Notes: generated by a model not told the origin, from the letters alone. A stretch of DNA of 64,000 bases from Candidatus Bathyarchaeia archaeon (GCA_041447175.1 CP166960.1:1263507-1327506), one strand, 5' to 3'. Positions 6,686-16,133 are shown, counted from the first letter of the stretch. Numbers and translations are program-made.

Positions 6686-8458
6686 TTGAACTACGCCAAA
6701 ATTGCTGACGCCTACGAAAAAATCGAAGCCACCACCAAACGCCTAGAAATGACCGACTTACTGGTTGACCTGCTCAAAAACACGCCAACAACCCTAATCG
6801 GCAAAGTGGTCTACCTAACCCAAGGCAAACTGTACCCCGACTTTGAAGGCGTCGAAATCGGCGTAGCCGAACGCTTAGCCATACGCGCCCTTGCCCGCGC
6901 CAGCGGAAGAAAAGAAAACGAAATCGAAGCCGACCTGCAGAAAAGCGGCGACATAGGCGCAACCGCCCAAAACCTGCTTGCCAAAAAGAAACAATTCACA
7001 TTCGGCGTGCAAAAAGCCCTAACCGCCCAGCGGGTGTATGAGGTGCTAGACAAGATGGCGCAAACCACCGGTTCAGGCGCGGTAGACACCAAAATGAACC
7101 TGCTGACGGGAATGCTCGCCGACGCCTCACCTAAAGAGGCAAAGTACATCCTACGCACCGTCACAGGGAACCTGCGACTGGGCATCGCAGACATGACCGT
7201 GTTGGACGCGTTGGCAATTGCTTACGGCGGCGGCAAAGAAAACCGCGAACTCATCGAACGCGCCTACAACATAAGCAGCGACCTTGGACGCGTCGCCACC
7301 GTAGTTGCCGAAAAAGGCATTGAGGGAATAAAGAAATTTCAAGTCACCGTTTTTGAACCTGTCCGCCCCATGCTGGCAGAACGTTTAGCTTCCCCCGAAG
7401 AAATCTTGGATAAACTTGGCGGCAAATGCGTAGCAGAATACAAGTACGACGGCGAACGAATTCAACTGCACAAAAAAGGAGACGCAGTTGTTCTTTTCAG
7501 CAGGCGGCTGGAAAAAATCTCGGACCAGTACCCCGACGCCATTGAGCTTGTGAAAAAAAACGTCACCGCAGAAGAAGCCATTCTTGAGGGCGAATGTGTC
7601 GCCATGGATTTGGAGACGGGAGAAATGCGCCCCTTCCAAGAGCTAATGCATCGCCGACGCAAATATGGCATCAAAGAAGCCATATCAGATTACCCCGTTT
7701 CATTGTTCATGTTTGACGCCCTTTACGTGGATGGCAAAGACTACACCCAAGAACCATTCCAGACCCGACGAAAAGCCTTAGAGCAAGCTACAGCGAAGAA
7801 CCTTCGCTTGACGCTGGCAAAGCAGAAGCTGGTGCGAACTGTGAAGGCGTTGGAGGAGTTTTTTGAAGAAGCCATAGAGGATGGTTGCGAGGGAATCATG
7901 TGTAAAGCCGTTGGGGACACATCGGTTTATCAAGCGGGTGCGCGGGGTTGGCTGTGGATAAAGTACAAACGTGACTACAAGAGCGAAATGACCGACACCG
8001 TGGACCTTGTGGTGGTGGGTGCAATTCACGGCAGGGGTAGACGCGCAGGAGCCTACGGCGCGTTGCTGCTGGCGACTTATAGCAAGGAATCAGACGTGTT
8101 TGAGACAGTTACGAAACTGGGAACAGGCTTCACGGACAAAGACTTAGCGTACCTGCCTGAACTGCTGCGTCAACATGAAATTCCACGCAAACACTCACGG
8201 GTAAAGTCCCTGTTGGAGGCGGATGTCTGGTTTGAACCCGCCGTGGTTTTGGAAGTTTTGGGCGCAGAAATCACGTTAAGCCCCATTCACACCTCCGCGA
8301 TGGATTCCATCCGCAAAGGCAGCGGTTTAGCCATCAGGTTTCCGCGGTTCACAGGGAAATACCGCACGGACAAAGCCGCTGAAGACGCCACCAGCAGCGC
8401 AGAGATTGTGCAGATGTATCAAAATCAACTAAAACAAATCAACGGCAGCCCCCCATAG
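6686..8458 (+). CDS. lig: ATP-dependent DNA ligase
   Basis: A 590-residue archaeal ligase. The N-terminal DNA-binding domain spans about residues 1-220. The adenylation domain carries the catalytic Lys253 in EYKYDGERIQLH, followed by FSRRLEKISDQYP, AILEGECVAMD, LFMFDALYVDG, EGIMCKA and WIKYKRDY (motif V). The C-terminal OB-fold part contains DLVVVGAIHGRGRRAG and ends by residue 590. Length and motif order match archaeal Lig1-type enzymes, which seal nicks in replication and repair. The start is a TTG with an AGAGGAAA ribosome-binding site about 8 nt upstream. The gene is monocistronic; the next gene is convergent, 18 bp past the stop. Confidence 0.96.
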   Translation: MNYAKIADAYEKIEATTKRLEMTDLLVDLLKNTPTTLIGKVVYLTQGKLYPDFEGVEIGVAERLAIRALARASGRKENEIEADLQKSGDIGATAQNLLAKKKQFTFGVQKALTAQRVYEVLDKMAQTTGSGAVDTKMNLLTGMLADASPKEAKYILRTVTGNLRLGIADMTVLDALAIAYGGGKENRELIERAYNISSDLGRVATVVAEKGIEGIKKFQVTVFEPVRPMLAERLASPEEILDKLGGKCVAEYKYDGERIQLHKKGDAVVLFSRRLEKISDQYPDAIELVKKNVTAEEAILEGECVAMDLETGEMRPFQELMHRRRKYGIKEAISDYPVSLFMFDALYVDGKDYTQEPFQTRRKALEQATAKNLRLTLAKQKLVRTVKALEEFFEEAIEDGCEGIMCKAVGDTSVYQAGARGWLWIKYKRDYKSEMTDTVDLVVVGAIHGRGRRAGAYGALLLATYSKESDVFETVTKLGTGFTDKDLAYLPELLRQHEIPRKHSRVKSLLEADVWFEPAVVLEVLGAEITLSPIHTSAMDSIRKGSGLAIRFPRFTGKYRTDKAAEDATSSAEIVQMYQNQLKQINGSPP

Positions 8459-8476
8459 ACAAGCCGCTGACGAGGG

Positions 8477-10459
8477 TTACTTGACTTTTTCCAGCCGCAA
8501 CGTATTCAACAGCAACAACAACGTCACCCCGTCATCGCCTGCAATGACAGCTGCCAGCAACCCCGTAACCCCAAAAACGCCCAACGCCCCCAAAACCAAC
8601 TTTATTATCAGCGAAGCGGCGATGTTTTGCTTGGCGATTGCCATTGATTTTTCGCTTAGCCGCACCAAGTAGGGAATCTGTGCCAACTCATCTTTTACCA
8701 GCACGATATCCGCGGACTCCAAAGCCACATCCACCCCGCCAGCGCCCATCGCGATGCCCACATCTGAAGCCGCCAATGCAGGAGCATCATTCACGCCGTC
8801 ACCAACCATCGCAACTAACCCGCCGTTGTGGCTTGTACGTTTGTATTCCTCTAAAATCCGCAGTTTATCCTCAGGAAACAGCTCCGCATGCACTTCATCA
8901 ATCTTGAGCGAGGCAGCGGTATCCTTGGCGATTTCGTTTCGATCACCAGTGAGCATGGCAGTTTTGATGCCGCTTTGTTTAAGAGAAGCAACCGCATGCA
9001 ACGCGTCCTCACGAACTTCGTCCACCACACAAACTGAAGCCATCCCCTCCTTGCCAACTGAAACACAAACCGCGGTGTGAGTGTCGTTCTCGCTGATTTG
9101 GTAGGCTTCTTTGCAGTTGCATTCGAACTCTTTCATTAACTCAGGGTTACCCACCGCCACAAAGTTGCCATCCACATAACCCACAATGCCTTTCCCGGGC
9201 ATTTCGGTGACGTCCGTAACTTTGAATTGGCTGATGTCAATTCCTTGCTCGGCAGCCCTGCGCACGATGGCTTTTGCCACAGGATGATTACTGTACTGGT
9301 CAATGGCGGCGGCATAAGCCAAAGCGTCTTTTTGAGGACGCTGAACCGAACGAACCTCATGCACCGCAGGTCTACCCAGAGTCAAGGTGCCTGTTTTGTC
9401 AAAGACCACCGTCTTGATTCGCGTCAGCTTCTCAACATAAATGCCTCCTTTGATGATGACTCCGCGTTTTGCCGCGATGGTTATGGCGACAAAGATGGTG
9501 GCGGGAACCGAAATGATGAACGCACTTGGGCAAGAAACCACCAGCAATATCAGGGAACGGTACAGCCAACTCTCCCAAGAGCCGCCTGCAAGCAGCGGTA
9601 ACCCAACCGCTGTGAAAACCGCCAAAGCGATGACGATAGGGACATATACTTTTGCAAAGCGGTCCACCAGCCGCTCTATGGAAGCCTTATGTTTGCCTGA
9701 CTCCGTTACCAACTGCACAATACGCGACACCAACGTTTCTTCCGCTTTCCGAGTCACCAGGACCTTTAGAACCCCACTCGTGCTCAACGTGCCAGCATAA
9801 ACACAGTCATTAACGGCTTTGAGAACAGGAACTGACTCGCCAGTAACCAACGCTTGGTCCACGCGTGAATAACCTTCCACCACATTGCCATCCAACGGGA
9901 TTCTTTCGCCAGGCTTGACCAAAATGACGGCGCCCACACCCACAGCCCCAACCTCCACGGTTTTCTCGGAACCATCCGCGAGGACGCGAGCTTTGTCGGG
10001 AATGAATTTGCCCAATTTCTCTACCGTGCGGCGAGCACGGTCCTGAATGTAGCCTTCAAAGTATTCTGCTATGCAGTAAAGCAGAAGAACCATGGCGGCT
10101 TCAAAAAAGTACTCCAAGTAAAGCGCGCCCAACGCCGCAACAGCCATGAGAAACTCTACGCTGAAACGGCGTTCAACCAGCAACTCACGCAGCCCAAAGT
10201 AACCCACATAGCCAGCAGCGAAAACAACAACCAAATAGTAGATTATGCGGCTTACCGTTGCGGGGACGTTTAGTAGAGGAAAGGAAAAGCCCAACGGGAC
10301 GCCACCAAGTAGCAAATCCAGAAGCCCTGCAACAAGAATGGTTGCGGCTAACGTTACGGCAAGCACAACCATAACCCGTTTCTCATCTGCTTCTTCTGTG
10401 GGTAAGCTGGGTTTTTCTGCACAGCTTTTTTCTTCAGAAGACAAAAGATGCCCCGTCAC
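8477..10459 (-). CDS. heavy-metal P1B-type ATPase, probably Zn/Cd class
   Basis: A 660-residue transporter. The actuator motif TGES is at residues 206-209, the phosphorylated Asp in DKTGT at 354-358, the N-domain HP dipeptide at 392-393, then MLTGDRN and MVGDGVNDAP. The transmembrane metal motif reads CPS (310-312) rather than the usual CPC. The last helix carries AGDDGVTLLLLLNTLRL; an Asp-x-Gly in that helix is a mark of Zn/Cd/Pb exporters. There is no N-terminal heavy-metal-associated domain, only a short hydrophilic tail with one Cys. The start is GTG. Metal specificity is inferred from the last helix and is uncertain because of the altered CPx motif. Confidence 0.9.
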   Translation of the reverse strand: MTGHLLSSEEKSCAEKPSLPTEEADEKRVMVVLAVTLAATILVAGLLDLLLGGVPLGFSFPLLNVPATVSRIIYYLVVVFAAGYVGYFGLRELLVERRFSVEFLMAVAALGALYLEYFFEAAMVLLLYCIAEYFEGYIQDRARRTVEKLGKFIPDKARVLADGSEKTVEVGAVGVGAVILVKPGERIPLDGNVVEGYSRVDQALVTGESVPVLKAVNDCVYAGTLSTSGVLKVLVTRKAEETLVSRIVQLVTESGKHKASIERLVDRFAKVYVPIVIALAVFTAVGLPLLAGGSWESWLYRSLILLVVSCPSAFIISVPATIFVAITIAAKRGVIIKGGIYVEKLTRIKTVVFDKTGTLTLGRPAVHEVRSVQRPQKDALAYAAAIDQYSNHPVAKAIVRRAAEQGIDISQFKVTDVTEMPGKGIVGYVDGNFVAVGNPELMKEFECNCKEAYQISENDTHTAVCVSVGKEGMASVCVVDEVREDALHAVASLKQSGIKTAMLTGDRNEIAKDTAASLKIDEVHAELFPEDKLRILEEYKRTSHNGGLVAMVGDGVNDAPALAASDVGIAMGAGGVDVALESADIVLVKDELAQIPYLVRLSEKSMAIAKQNIAASLIIKLVLGALGVFGVTGLLAAVIAGDDGVTLLLLLNTLRLEKVK

Positions 10460-10521
10460 AGAAGAGGGAGAACCGCATTATTAAGCTATGCCAAAAAAGA
10501 AACTAAGAAAAGGGTGGCAGT

Positions 10522-11508
10522 TTAGGGTATGAACTGCTTATAAACGGGGTGACCCTTAAAGCGCAGCGTGGTTTCGGAACGCTCAATGGTTCCGCTGGGC
10601 AGCCGCATACAAATTGAACTGACAACTGCACCGTCTGAAATTAACCGTACACCATCTAACAGTTCCCCTTTAGTGACACCTGACGCTGCAAAAACCAACT
10701 CGTTACCTCGGGCTAACTCATCCTGATTGTAGGTTTTCTCCACATCGACACCAACAGCCTGCAGACGCTCCATCCGCTTGTCATCGTCCTTCTTGTCCCG
10801 CCAAACCTTAACCAGCATGGTTCCGCCCAGACACTTCACCGCTGTCGCCGCAATTGTTGCTTCAGGACCAGCACCGGCACCGATAAGCAAGTCAACCCCA
10901 CTGTCGGGAGTGCAAGCAACTACCGCGGCAGCGATATCGCCATCAGGAATTAAGATAATTCGCACCCCAAGTTTTCGAAGGGTAGCCAAAATCTCGTTGT
11001 GCCGTTCACGCTCCAACATGATGACAGTAAAGTTGGTCAACGGTAAACCTTTAGCGCTAGCAACCGTCTGCACAATCTCCTCAATGGGCATGTCAGGGCT
11101 GAGTTTCTCCAAAATGTGGTTACTGCAGGCAATTTTGAAGTAGTACCCATCATCGGGAAGAACCTGAAAACATCCTGCGGGTGCACAAGCAAGCGCGGAT
11201 ATGGCATCTTTGCGTCCTTTACTGGCGGCAGTTGTTCCGTCAACGGGGTCAACAACAAACTCCAGTTTTGGACCGTTTCCAGTGCCCACTTTCTCCCGGT
11301 AAGCAAAGCTTGGAGCGTTGTCTTTGGGTCCTTCACAACAAATGATTTCGCCTTCGATGTCAGTTTGATGCAAAACTGCCCTACTAAACTCCACAGCTTG
11401 GTCGTCGACTAAATCACAGTTGCCTTGTCCAACATGAAGTGCAGCTCCAACTGCACCAGCGACGGTTATGCGAGTTAATGAGGGTGCTAATGCTCTTAGA
11501 GTTACCAT
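10522..11508 (-). CDS. glpX: class II (GlpX-type) fructose-1,6-bisphosphatase
   Basis: Motifs of the GlpX family are present: an N-terminal helix with ITVAGAVGAA, IEGEIICCEGPKDNAP, the metal/phosphate signature FVVDPVDGTTAASKG, RIILIPDGDIAAAV, LLIGAGAGPEATIAA, and the C-terminal SSICMRLPSGTIERSETT. At about 328 residues it matches the family. The enzyme removes the 1-phosphate of fructose-1,6-bisphosphate in gluconeogenesis. Many archaea use the class V aldolase/phosphatase instead, so a class II enzyme is of some interest. The ATG at 11508 is preceded by GAGGAAGAAGG; the frame runs 31 codons further upstream past the predicted TATA box, which excludes that start. Confidence 0.92.
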   Translation of the reverse strand: MVTLRALAPSLTRITVAGAVGAALHVGQGNCDLVDDQAVEFSRAVLHQTDIEGEIICCEGPKDNAPSFAYREKVGTGNGPKLEFVVDPVDGTTAASKGRKDAISALACAPAGCFQVLPDDGYYFKIACSNHILEKLSPDMPIEEIVQTVASAKGLPLTNFTVIMLERERHNEILATLRKLGVRIILIPDGDIAAAVVACTPDSGVDLLIGAGAGPEATIAATAVKCLGGTMLVKVWRDKKDDDKRMERLQAVGVDVEKTYNQDELARGNELVFAASGVTKGELLDGVRLISDGAVVSSICMRLPSGTIERSETTLRFKGHPVYKQFIP

Positions 11509-11556
11509 CCTTCTTCCTCGTTGTACATATGCATACCTTTGTAGTGTTATTTCACA

Positions 11557-11567
11557 GCATATAAAAC
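11557..11567 (-). promoter_or_regulatory. TATA box of glpX
   Basis: On the minus strand GTTTTATATGC is centred about 54 nt before the ATG at 11508. That predicts transcription from near 11537 with a leader of about 29 nt holding the GAGGA ribosome-binding site. The box is flanked by two CATATG-type short palindromes. Confidence 0.5.
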
Positions 11568-11815
11568 ATATGTACGTAAAAGAAGGCACAGTTATAGGCA
11601 AGCTATGCTCAGATTCAGCTTTATAGCCAGTTATGGCTTAAACATTTGAAAATACAGTGTGCGTCTTAATTTTTTGTGGCGAATTTTAACATACCTTTGC
11701 CAAGTTAAGTGTGACTGTTCAGCAGGTAAATACGAATTTTAGTGCAGGGTTGTGTGGATAAGAACTTCCCTAATTTTATATACAAAAGCATCCAAGTCAC
11801 GTTAAGGCGAAAAAG
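11568..11815. promoter_or_regulatory. divergent intergenic region between glpX and the nuclease-like gene
   Basis: This is the outer part of a 307-bp gap with no convincing open frame. It is A/T-rich. Toward the right, TAATTTTATATACAAAAG (11771-11788) is a clear TATA-type promoter about 35-40 nt before the TTG at 11816. Nothing else recognisable was seen. Confidence 0.45.
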
Positions 11816-13028
11816 TTGAATTCAAAAATACAACTCGAAGAAAACGGATTGACTATTCAAAACCTACTAATTGAGGATGTTGAAGTCAGAGAATACTTCA
11901 CAGAAGTCAAACCTGAAGACCTGGAAAACAGGTTCAGCAGTCAAAGTAGGCACTATTGCACTTAAGACGATGGGAACTGCTGAGAGAGTTGATTATATAC
12001 AGAAAGAATTTAACAAGTTGGACACAAAGTTTAATGAAATTCTTCAGGGAACGGCAAATCAACTTTCTGAAAACATGAACAACATTTTTGGACAAAACGG
12101 AACGGTACTCACCATGTTGGAAACCAATTTTGGGGAAGAAGGCAAGGTGAATTCCATCATGGCAGGACATTTAGGTGAGAATGGAACTTTTTCGCATCAA
12201 CTGGAGAAGTATTTTGGCAAAAACGGAATTTTAGTGAAGGAACTTTTTGACCCCATGACAGATGGAACACCACTTAACCTATTAAAGAAAAGCCTCTCAG
12301 AAGAACTAACAGCCATCAAACAAACTATAGACATCGAAAAAGCTAGAAAAGAAGAAAGGAAAAAGTCAATTCAAAAAGGCGGGGACTTCGAAGACTTATG
12401 CGAGGAACTTTTGGACGACATAGTTGGGAACCACAAGGGCGATGTGTTCTATAAAACAACGGTTGAGAAAGGTCAGAAAATGAACAGCAAGAAAGGAGAT
12501 TTTGTAATCGACATCAATGGCAAAGCCGAATACCGGATAGTCATTGAAACCAAAGATTGGAGCAGTTTAACACTTCCCAAAATTAATCAGGAAATTGAAG
12601 AAGCATTGGAAAATAGAGGCGCAAAATACGGAATTTTCGTCGCCAAATATAATGAGTCATTACCAAGGGGCGTTGGATGCTTCAATTACTACAATGATGA
12701 CCGTATAGTGTGCAGTTTAGGAAGCAAAGAGGACGAGGTAATTCATGAAGAAATCCTACATGCCGCATACTGTTGGGCTAGGGCAAATATTCTAAGGAAA
12801 TCGGCGTTATGTGAAGAGGTTCGGTTCGAAGTAATTGACAGCAACCTCAGCCAAATAAAGAACGAATTGGATGCGTTCCAAACAATTAAAACCCAGTGCT
12901 CCAACATTTACAACGCGCAAAGAAAAATTGTCGAAATAACTGATGAAATTGCGGCAAACATTGAGCATCATATCCATAACATTCATATCGAAATGCGGAA
13001 AGGAGCAGAAAGAGAGATAGAAACCTGA
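11816..13028 (+). CDS. coiled-coil protein with restriction-endonuclease-like C-terminal domain (frameshifted near 11930-11940)
   Basis: Two overlapping frames make one protein. The first starts at TTG 11816 (NSKIQLEENGL...EVREYFTEVKPEDLENRF) and stops at 11965. The second, one base ahead, continues from about 11938 as AVKVGTIALKTMGTAERVDY. Removing one base near 11935-11937 would fuse them smoothly. The long middle is helical with repeated LGENGTF/FGKNGIL-like units. The C-terminal part has GGDFEDLCEELLDDI, KKGDFVIDINGKAEYRIVIETKDW and GIFVAKY, the D...ExK arrangement of PD-(D/E)XK nuclease folds. No partner gene is adjacent. It could be a nuclease, but activity is not shown. Confidence 0.6.
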
Positions 13029-13096
13029 AATTGACGGCGAAACAGAGTATGCTGCAGACTGCTGGACTGAAACGATAGTCAACAATCCTGCAGAAG

Positions 13097-13522
13097 CTAC
13101 GGTTTTTCGTTAAAATCTTTTTTCGAAGAAAAAACCCAGACGGCCACAACCGCCACCACAACCGCCGCAGCAAGGAACCCCCACTGCAACCCGCCGCCAA
13201 GCCCCTCAACGGTAGCAGGAACAGGTGACGGAGTAGGCATCGCCGCTGTTGATGGGGAAGGAGTTGGCGAGCGGGGAGCTTGCAGGTCGCCTTCAGCGGT
13301 TTTAGGGCTTGATGAAGCCACATTTGGCGTACTAGTGGGCGATGGAATTGGGGGCGGGAGGGAATTTTGAGGCGCGATAGATTGCTCCGCGGCAGACCCA
13401 AACACTGGAACCGGAGCCTCTGGTTGTGCTGGAGGAAACGAAAAAGCGGCACCAACCAGAAGTAACCCTAAAGCAACAGCGAGGAGGGGTGCAAGAAGCA
13501 TTTTGGGGTTTCTTAGACTCAT
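13097..13522 (-). CDS. secreted Pro/Ser/Thr-rich stalk protein with C-terminal membrane anchor
   Basis: The N-terminus is a signal peptide (basic start, LLAPLLAVALGLLLVGAAFS). Residues about 30-105 are low-complexity, rich in Pro, Ser, Thr and Ala (repeated PSPTSTP, SPTPSPS, PTPSP). Then come a short Gly stretch, a hydrophobic helix (WGFLAAAVVVAVVAVWVF) and a basic end (SSKKDFNEKP). Such a stalk is probably heavily glycosylated and fixed in the membrane on the outer face. No enzymatic domain is present. The function is unknown. Confidence 0.65.
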   Translation of the reverse strand: MSLRNPKMLLAPLLAVALGLLLVGAAFSFPPAQPEAPVPVFGSAAEQSIAPQNSLPPPIPSPTSTPNVASSSPKTAEGDLQAPRSPTPSPSTAAMPTPSPVPATVEGLGGGLQWGFLAAAVVVAVVAVWVFSSKKDFNEKP

Positions 13523-13643
13523 TGCGTCAACTCTACGATTAGCTCTGTGATTAGAGAGGTGTGTGCAGTTATTTAATGCTATATTCCGTATGGTTTGTCC
13601 TAAACTTTAGAACAAGCTCCACAAAACTGGGGGTAGGTCTTAA

Positions 13644-14102
13644 ATGGTTGAGGCAACTATTTCCGTTGGGGATACGTGTTTGTCTGCTGGGGAATCGAAA
13701 GAAGTTCTGAAGGGAACCACCTTTGAGGTTTACAGGTTCCTCCTCAAAAACGGCAAACCCGTGGGCATACGCGAGCTGCAACGTGCCCTCAACTTAAGCA
13801 GCCCAAGCGTGGCAACCTATCACCTTTCAAAGCTTGAGGACGCAGGCTTAATCAAACGTAAAGACGGCAACTACGTTGTCGCCAAATACCTGCTTGACCA
13901 CAGCGTAAAAGTCAGCCATTTCTTGGTTCCCCGATACTTCTTTTACGCGTTCTTTGCGTGGGTAGTTCTGGTTTTAGAGTTAACCCTGATGAAACCCATG
14001 TTTGTAAGCCGCGAATACGTCTTCTCCACCGTTGCCACCGCGATGTTTGTCTTCTTCCTCTCCTACGAAACCGCAAAAACGTGGCTGAAAGGGAGCTTAT
14101 AG
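13644..14102 (+). CDS. winged-helix regulator with two C-terminal membrane helices
   Basis: The N-terminal half is a winged helix: FEVYRFLLKNGKPVGIRELQ, then the recognition helix SSPSVATYHLSKLEDAGLI and the wing KRKDGNYVVAKYLL. It is followed by two hydrophobic helices (FFYAFFAWVVLVLELTL and VFSTVATAMFVFFLSYETA). Membrane-bound ArsR/MarR-like regulators of this shape are common in Bathyarchaeia and related archaea; targets are unknown. The gene lies 36 bp upstream of a site-2 protease on the same strand, so the protease could release or regulate this membrane-held DNA-binding protein. That is inference from context only. Confidence 0.78.
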   Translation: MVEATISVGDTCLSAGESKEVLKGTTFEVYRFLLKNGKPVGIRELQRALNLSSPSVATYHLSKLEDAGLIKRKDGNYVVAKYLLDHSVKVSHFLVPRYFFYAFFAWVVLVLELTLMKPMFVSREYVFSTVATAMFVFFLSYETAKTWLKGSL

Positions 14103-14138
14103 AAAGCCTAATCAATCACACAAAGTAAGTCTTTTTCA

Positions 14139-15210
14139 ATGAAGTTTTCTTTTAAAATTGCTTCTGTTTGGGGAATACCCATCGAACTGCACCTCACCTT
14201 CATACTGCTCATGGTGGCTTTCGCTGTTCTTTCGTACCCATCATATGTTACGTTCTTGTTGATTCTGTTTCTTTTCTTTTTTGTTTTAGTCCACGAACTG
14301 GCACACACTTTCGTCGCCAAACACTACAACATTAAAGTCCGTAAAATCGTGCTTTACCCCATAGGGAGTTTCCGAGATTGAAGAAATCCCCCGCATCCCC
14401 AGTATAGAATGGCGGGTAGCCATAGCTGGACCGTTGACAAGTTTTCTTATCGGTGGCTTGTTGTTGGCTGCCAATTTTGCGGTCCAAACCGCCGCACCCG
14501 TAACACCCATCAGTGAACCTCTCAACACCGCAGGGAGTTTCATGTTTGACTTAGCCGTACTTAACTTGCTGCTGGGCGGATTCAACTTGATTCCAGCGTT
14601 TCCCATGGACGGCGGCAGGATTTTCCGGGCGCTACTCGCTACACGCATGAAATTCACTGATGCCACAAAATACGCCTCATACATCGGCAGGCTTCTGGGC
14701 ATCGGCATGGTGATTTTTGGGATTTTGTTTCCGCCATATTTCTTAATTATCGTGGTGGGTTTGTTTGTGTATGTTGGCGCCACCGAGGAGGCAAAGCAAA
14801 CTATAATTTCCACAAACCTTGCCCGAGTTCGAGTCAGCGAGGTCACCTGCGCAGAAATTGGCACCGTGACGCCTAAAACCAGCCTTGCCGAAGCCTTGGA
14901 AACCATATTCAGGTTTCGCTACCACGATGCCATAGTTGAAGAGGACGGCAAATATTTGGGGCTGGTTGTCTGGAGTGACCTTGCCAAAGTTAAACCTGAA
15001 CAGCGAAGCCAGATGCGTATCGAACAGTTGCCGTTGGTGAAGGTTTGGGTTTATCCGGATGAATCAGTGCTTGAGGCGCAAAAAATTTTGATTCAAAAAG
15101 GGCTCTCGGCAGTTCCAGTGGTTGACCGAAGTGACCCTGCTAAGGTTATCTGCGTTTTGACAACTGAAGGCATCGCGGCATCTTTGGATAGAGCAAAAAA
15201 CCTGCACTAA
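14139..15210 (+). pseudogene. site-2 (M50) metalloprotease with CBS pair, frameshifted at about 14365-14379
   Basis: The first part (14139-14381) begins with a membrane segment and carries the zinc motif HELAH (residues 52-56, VLVHELAHTFVA). It ends at an in-frame TGA after YPIGSFRD. One base further, the other frame reads VSEIEEIPRIPSIEWRVAIA..., the expected continuation, then NLIPAFPMDGGR (the second metal motif) and two CBS domains (about the last 130 residues). One extra base, or two missing, in the GGGAG stretch explains the break. Intramembrane S2P proteases cut membrane-bound regulators; the preceding gene encodes one. Whether this is a real lesion, programmed shifting or a sequencing error cannot be decided here. 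Confidence 0.82.
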
Positions 15211-15213
15211 ACA

Positions 15214-16014
15214 TCAAGCCGCTTCAGATTGCTTTAGGTAGCTTATGGTGAAGCTGGAGCCGCCGCTGTGCAAATCTGAAACCTCAACCAGAGCTCCAGT
15301 CGAGTCTTGCATAGCAATTTCGTAGTTGGGAAAGTCGCCGATGGTTCCCACTTTGTCGGCTATCTGCGCTTTTGCATCCATAAAGGTGATGCTGCCAAAA
15401 TCCGCCAGCGTAGTTACGCGGTTGTTTACTTTGGGGCGTTCCATTACCCATTCTGCCGTAAACTGCGTTGATTCATAGATGAAGTTCTTTTGGAAGGTTT
15501 GCCCAGTGGTTTGGTCTGTTATGCGTACAGTCCAGTTGTTGGCTTGGCTGTCGACAAGAATGACGGAAGCAGTGAGCAGGTCTCCGGGGGCTATTTTTAT
15601 GTCGGGGATTGGAACGGAATAGTTAGGCAGCAGCTCATACCATAAAGCGTAAACGGCTTCACCGTTTATGGAGTCATGTTCGGAGCCAACCTGAATCAGG
15701 GTTTCGTCGTTTTGTCCGCCTATACCAATCCATGCGGCACTGTAGGTGTTTGCTTCGGAAACTGAAACCGCCGGCACCACCCATGAACCGCTGACTGCAA
15801 CCACATGGGGATGCTGAAAGAGAGTGCTTGAGGAAACCGAGTAGCCAGCCCATTCAGAGCTAACCAGATTTTGGGTTTGCAGACTTCTAAGAAACGGCCT
15901 CACCACTGAAGACAAAACCGTAACCGAGGCGACAAGAAGCACCACCCAAATAACGGTTAGAATGAGGGCGTTAGTTTTCCATTTCTTGGGTTGACTAGAC
16001 AAAAAGGGGTTCAC
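15214..16014 (-). CDS. glutamic peptidase, family G1 (eqolisin-like), membrane-anchored
   Basis: After an N-terminal hydrophobic anchor (about residues 14-36), the sequence follows the eqolisin pattern: SSEWAGYSV, VSGSWVVPAV, YSAAWIGIGGQNDETLIQVG with the catalytic Gln at 108, YALWYELLPNYS, IAPGDLLTASV, TTGQTFQKNF, FTAEWVMERP with the catalytic Glu at 188, and LADFGSITF. The Gln/Glu dyad lies in the same sequence context as in fungal G1 peptidases, which work at acid pH. A membrane-anchored, outward-facing form would act on extracellular protein. The stop is 4 bp from the stop of the convergent protease gene. Confidence 0.85.
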   Translation of the reverse strand: MNPFLSSQPKKWKTNALILTVIWVVLLVASVTVLSSVVRPFLRSLQTQNLVSSEWAGYSVSSSTLFQHPHVVAVSGSWVVPAVSVSEANTYSAAWIGIGGQNDETLIQVGSEHDSINGEAVYALWYELLPNYSVPIPDIKIAPGDLLTASVILVDSQANNWTVRITDQTTGQTFQKNFIYESTQFTAEWVMERPKVNNRVTTLADFGSITFMDAKAQIADKVGTIGDFPNYEIAMQDSTGALVEVSDLHSGGSSFTISYLKQSEAA

Positions 16015-16133
16015 TCCGGAGCAGGCGCCCTTGAACTGAAAGTGGGCAAAGGTGGTTTAATTTAGGTTTAGTGGCACACTACACAGACAACAAAACGCCT
16101 ATTTGGGCAAGGTAAATCAAAAAATTTGGTGGT

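Noticed and set aside
11871-11937. N-terminal start MRMLKSENTSQ for the nuclease-like protein
   Set aside because: The other frame over the same bases encodes a better peptide (EVREYFTEVKPEDLENRF), so this start is an artefact of the frameshift.
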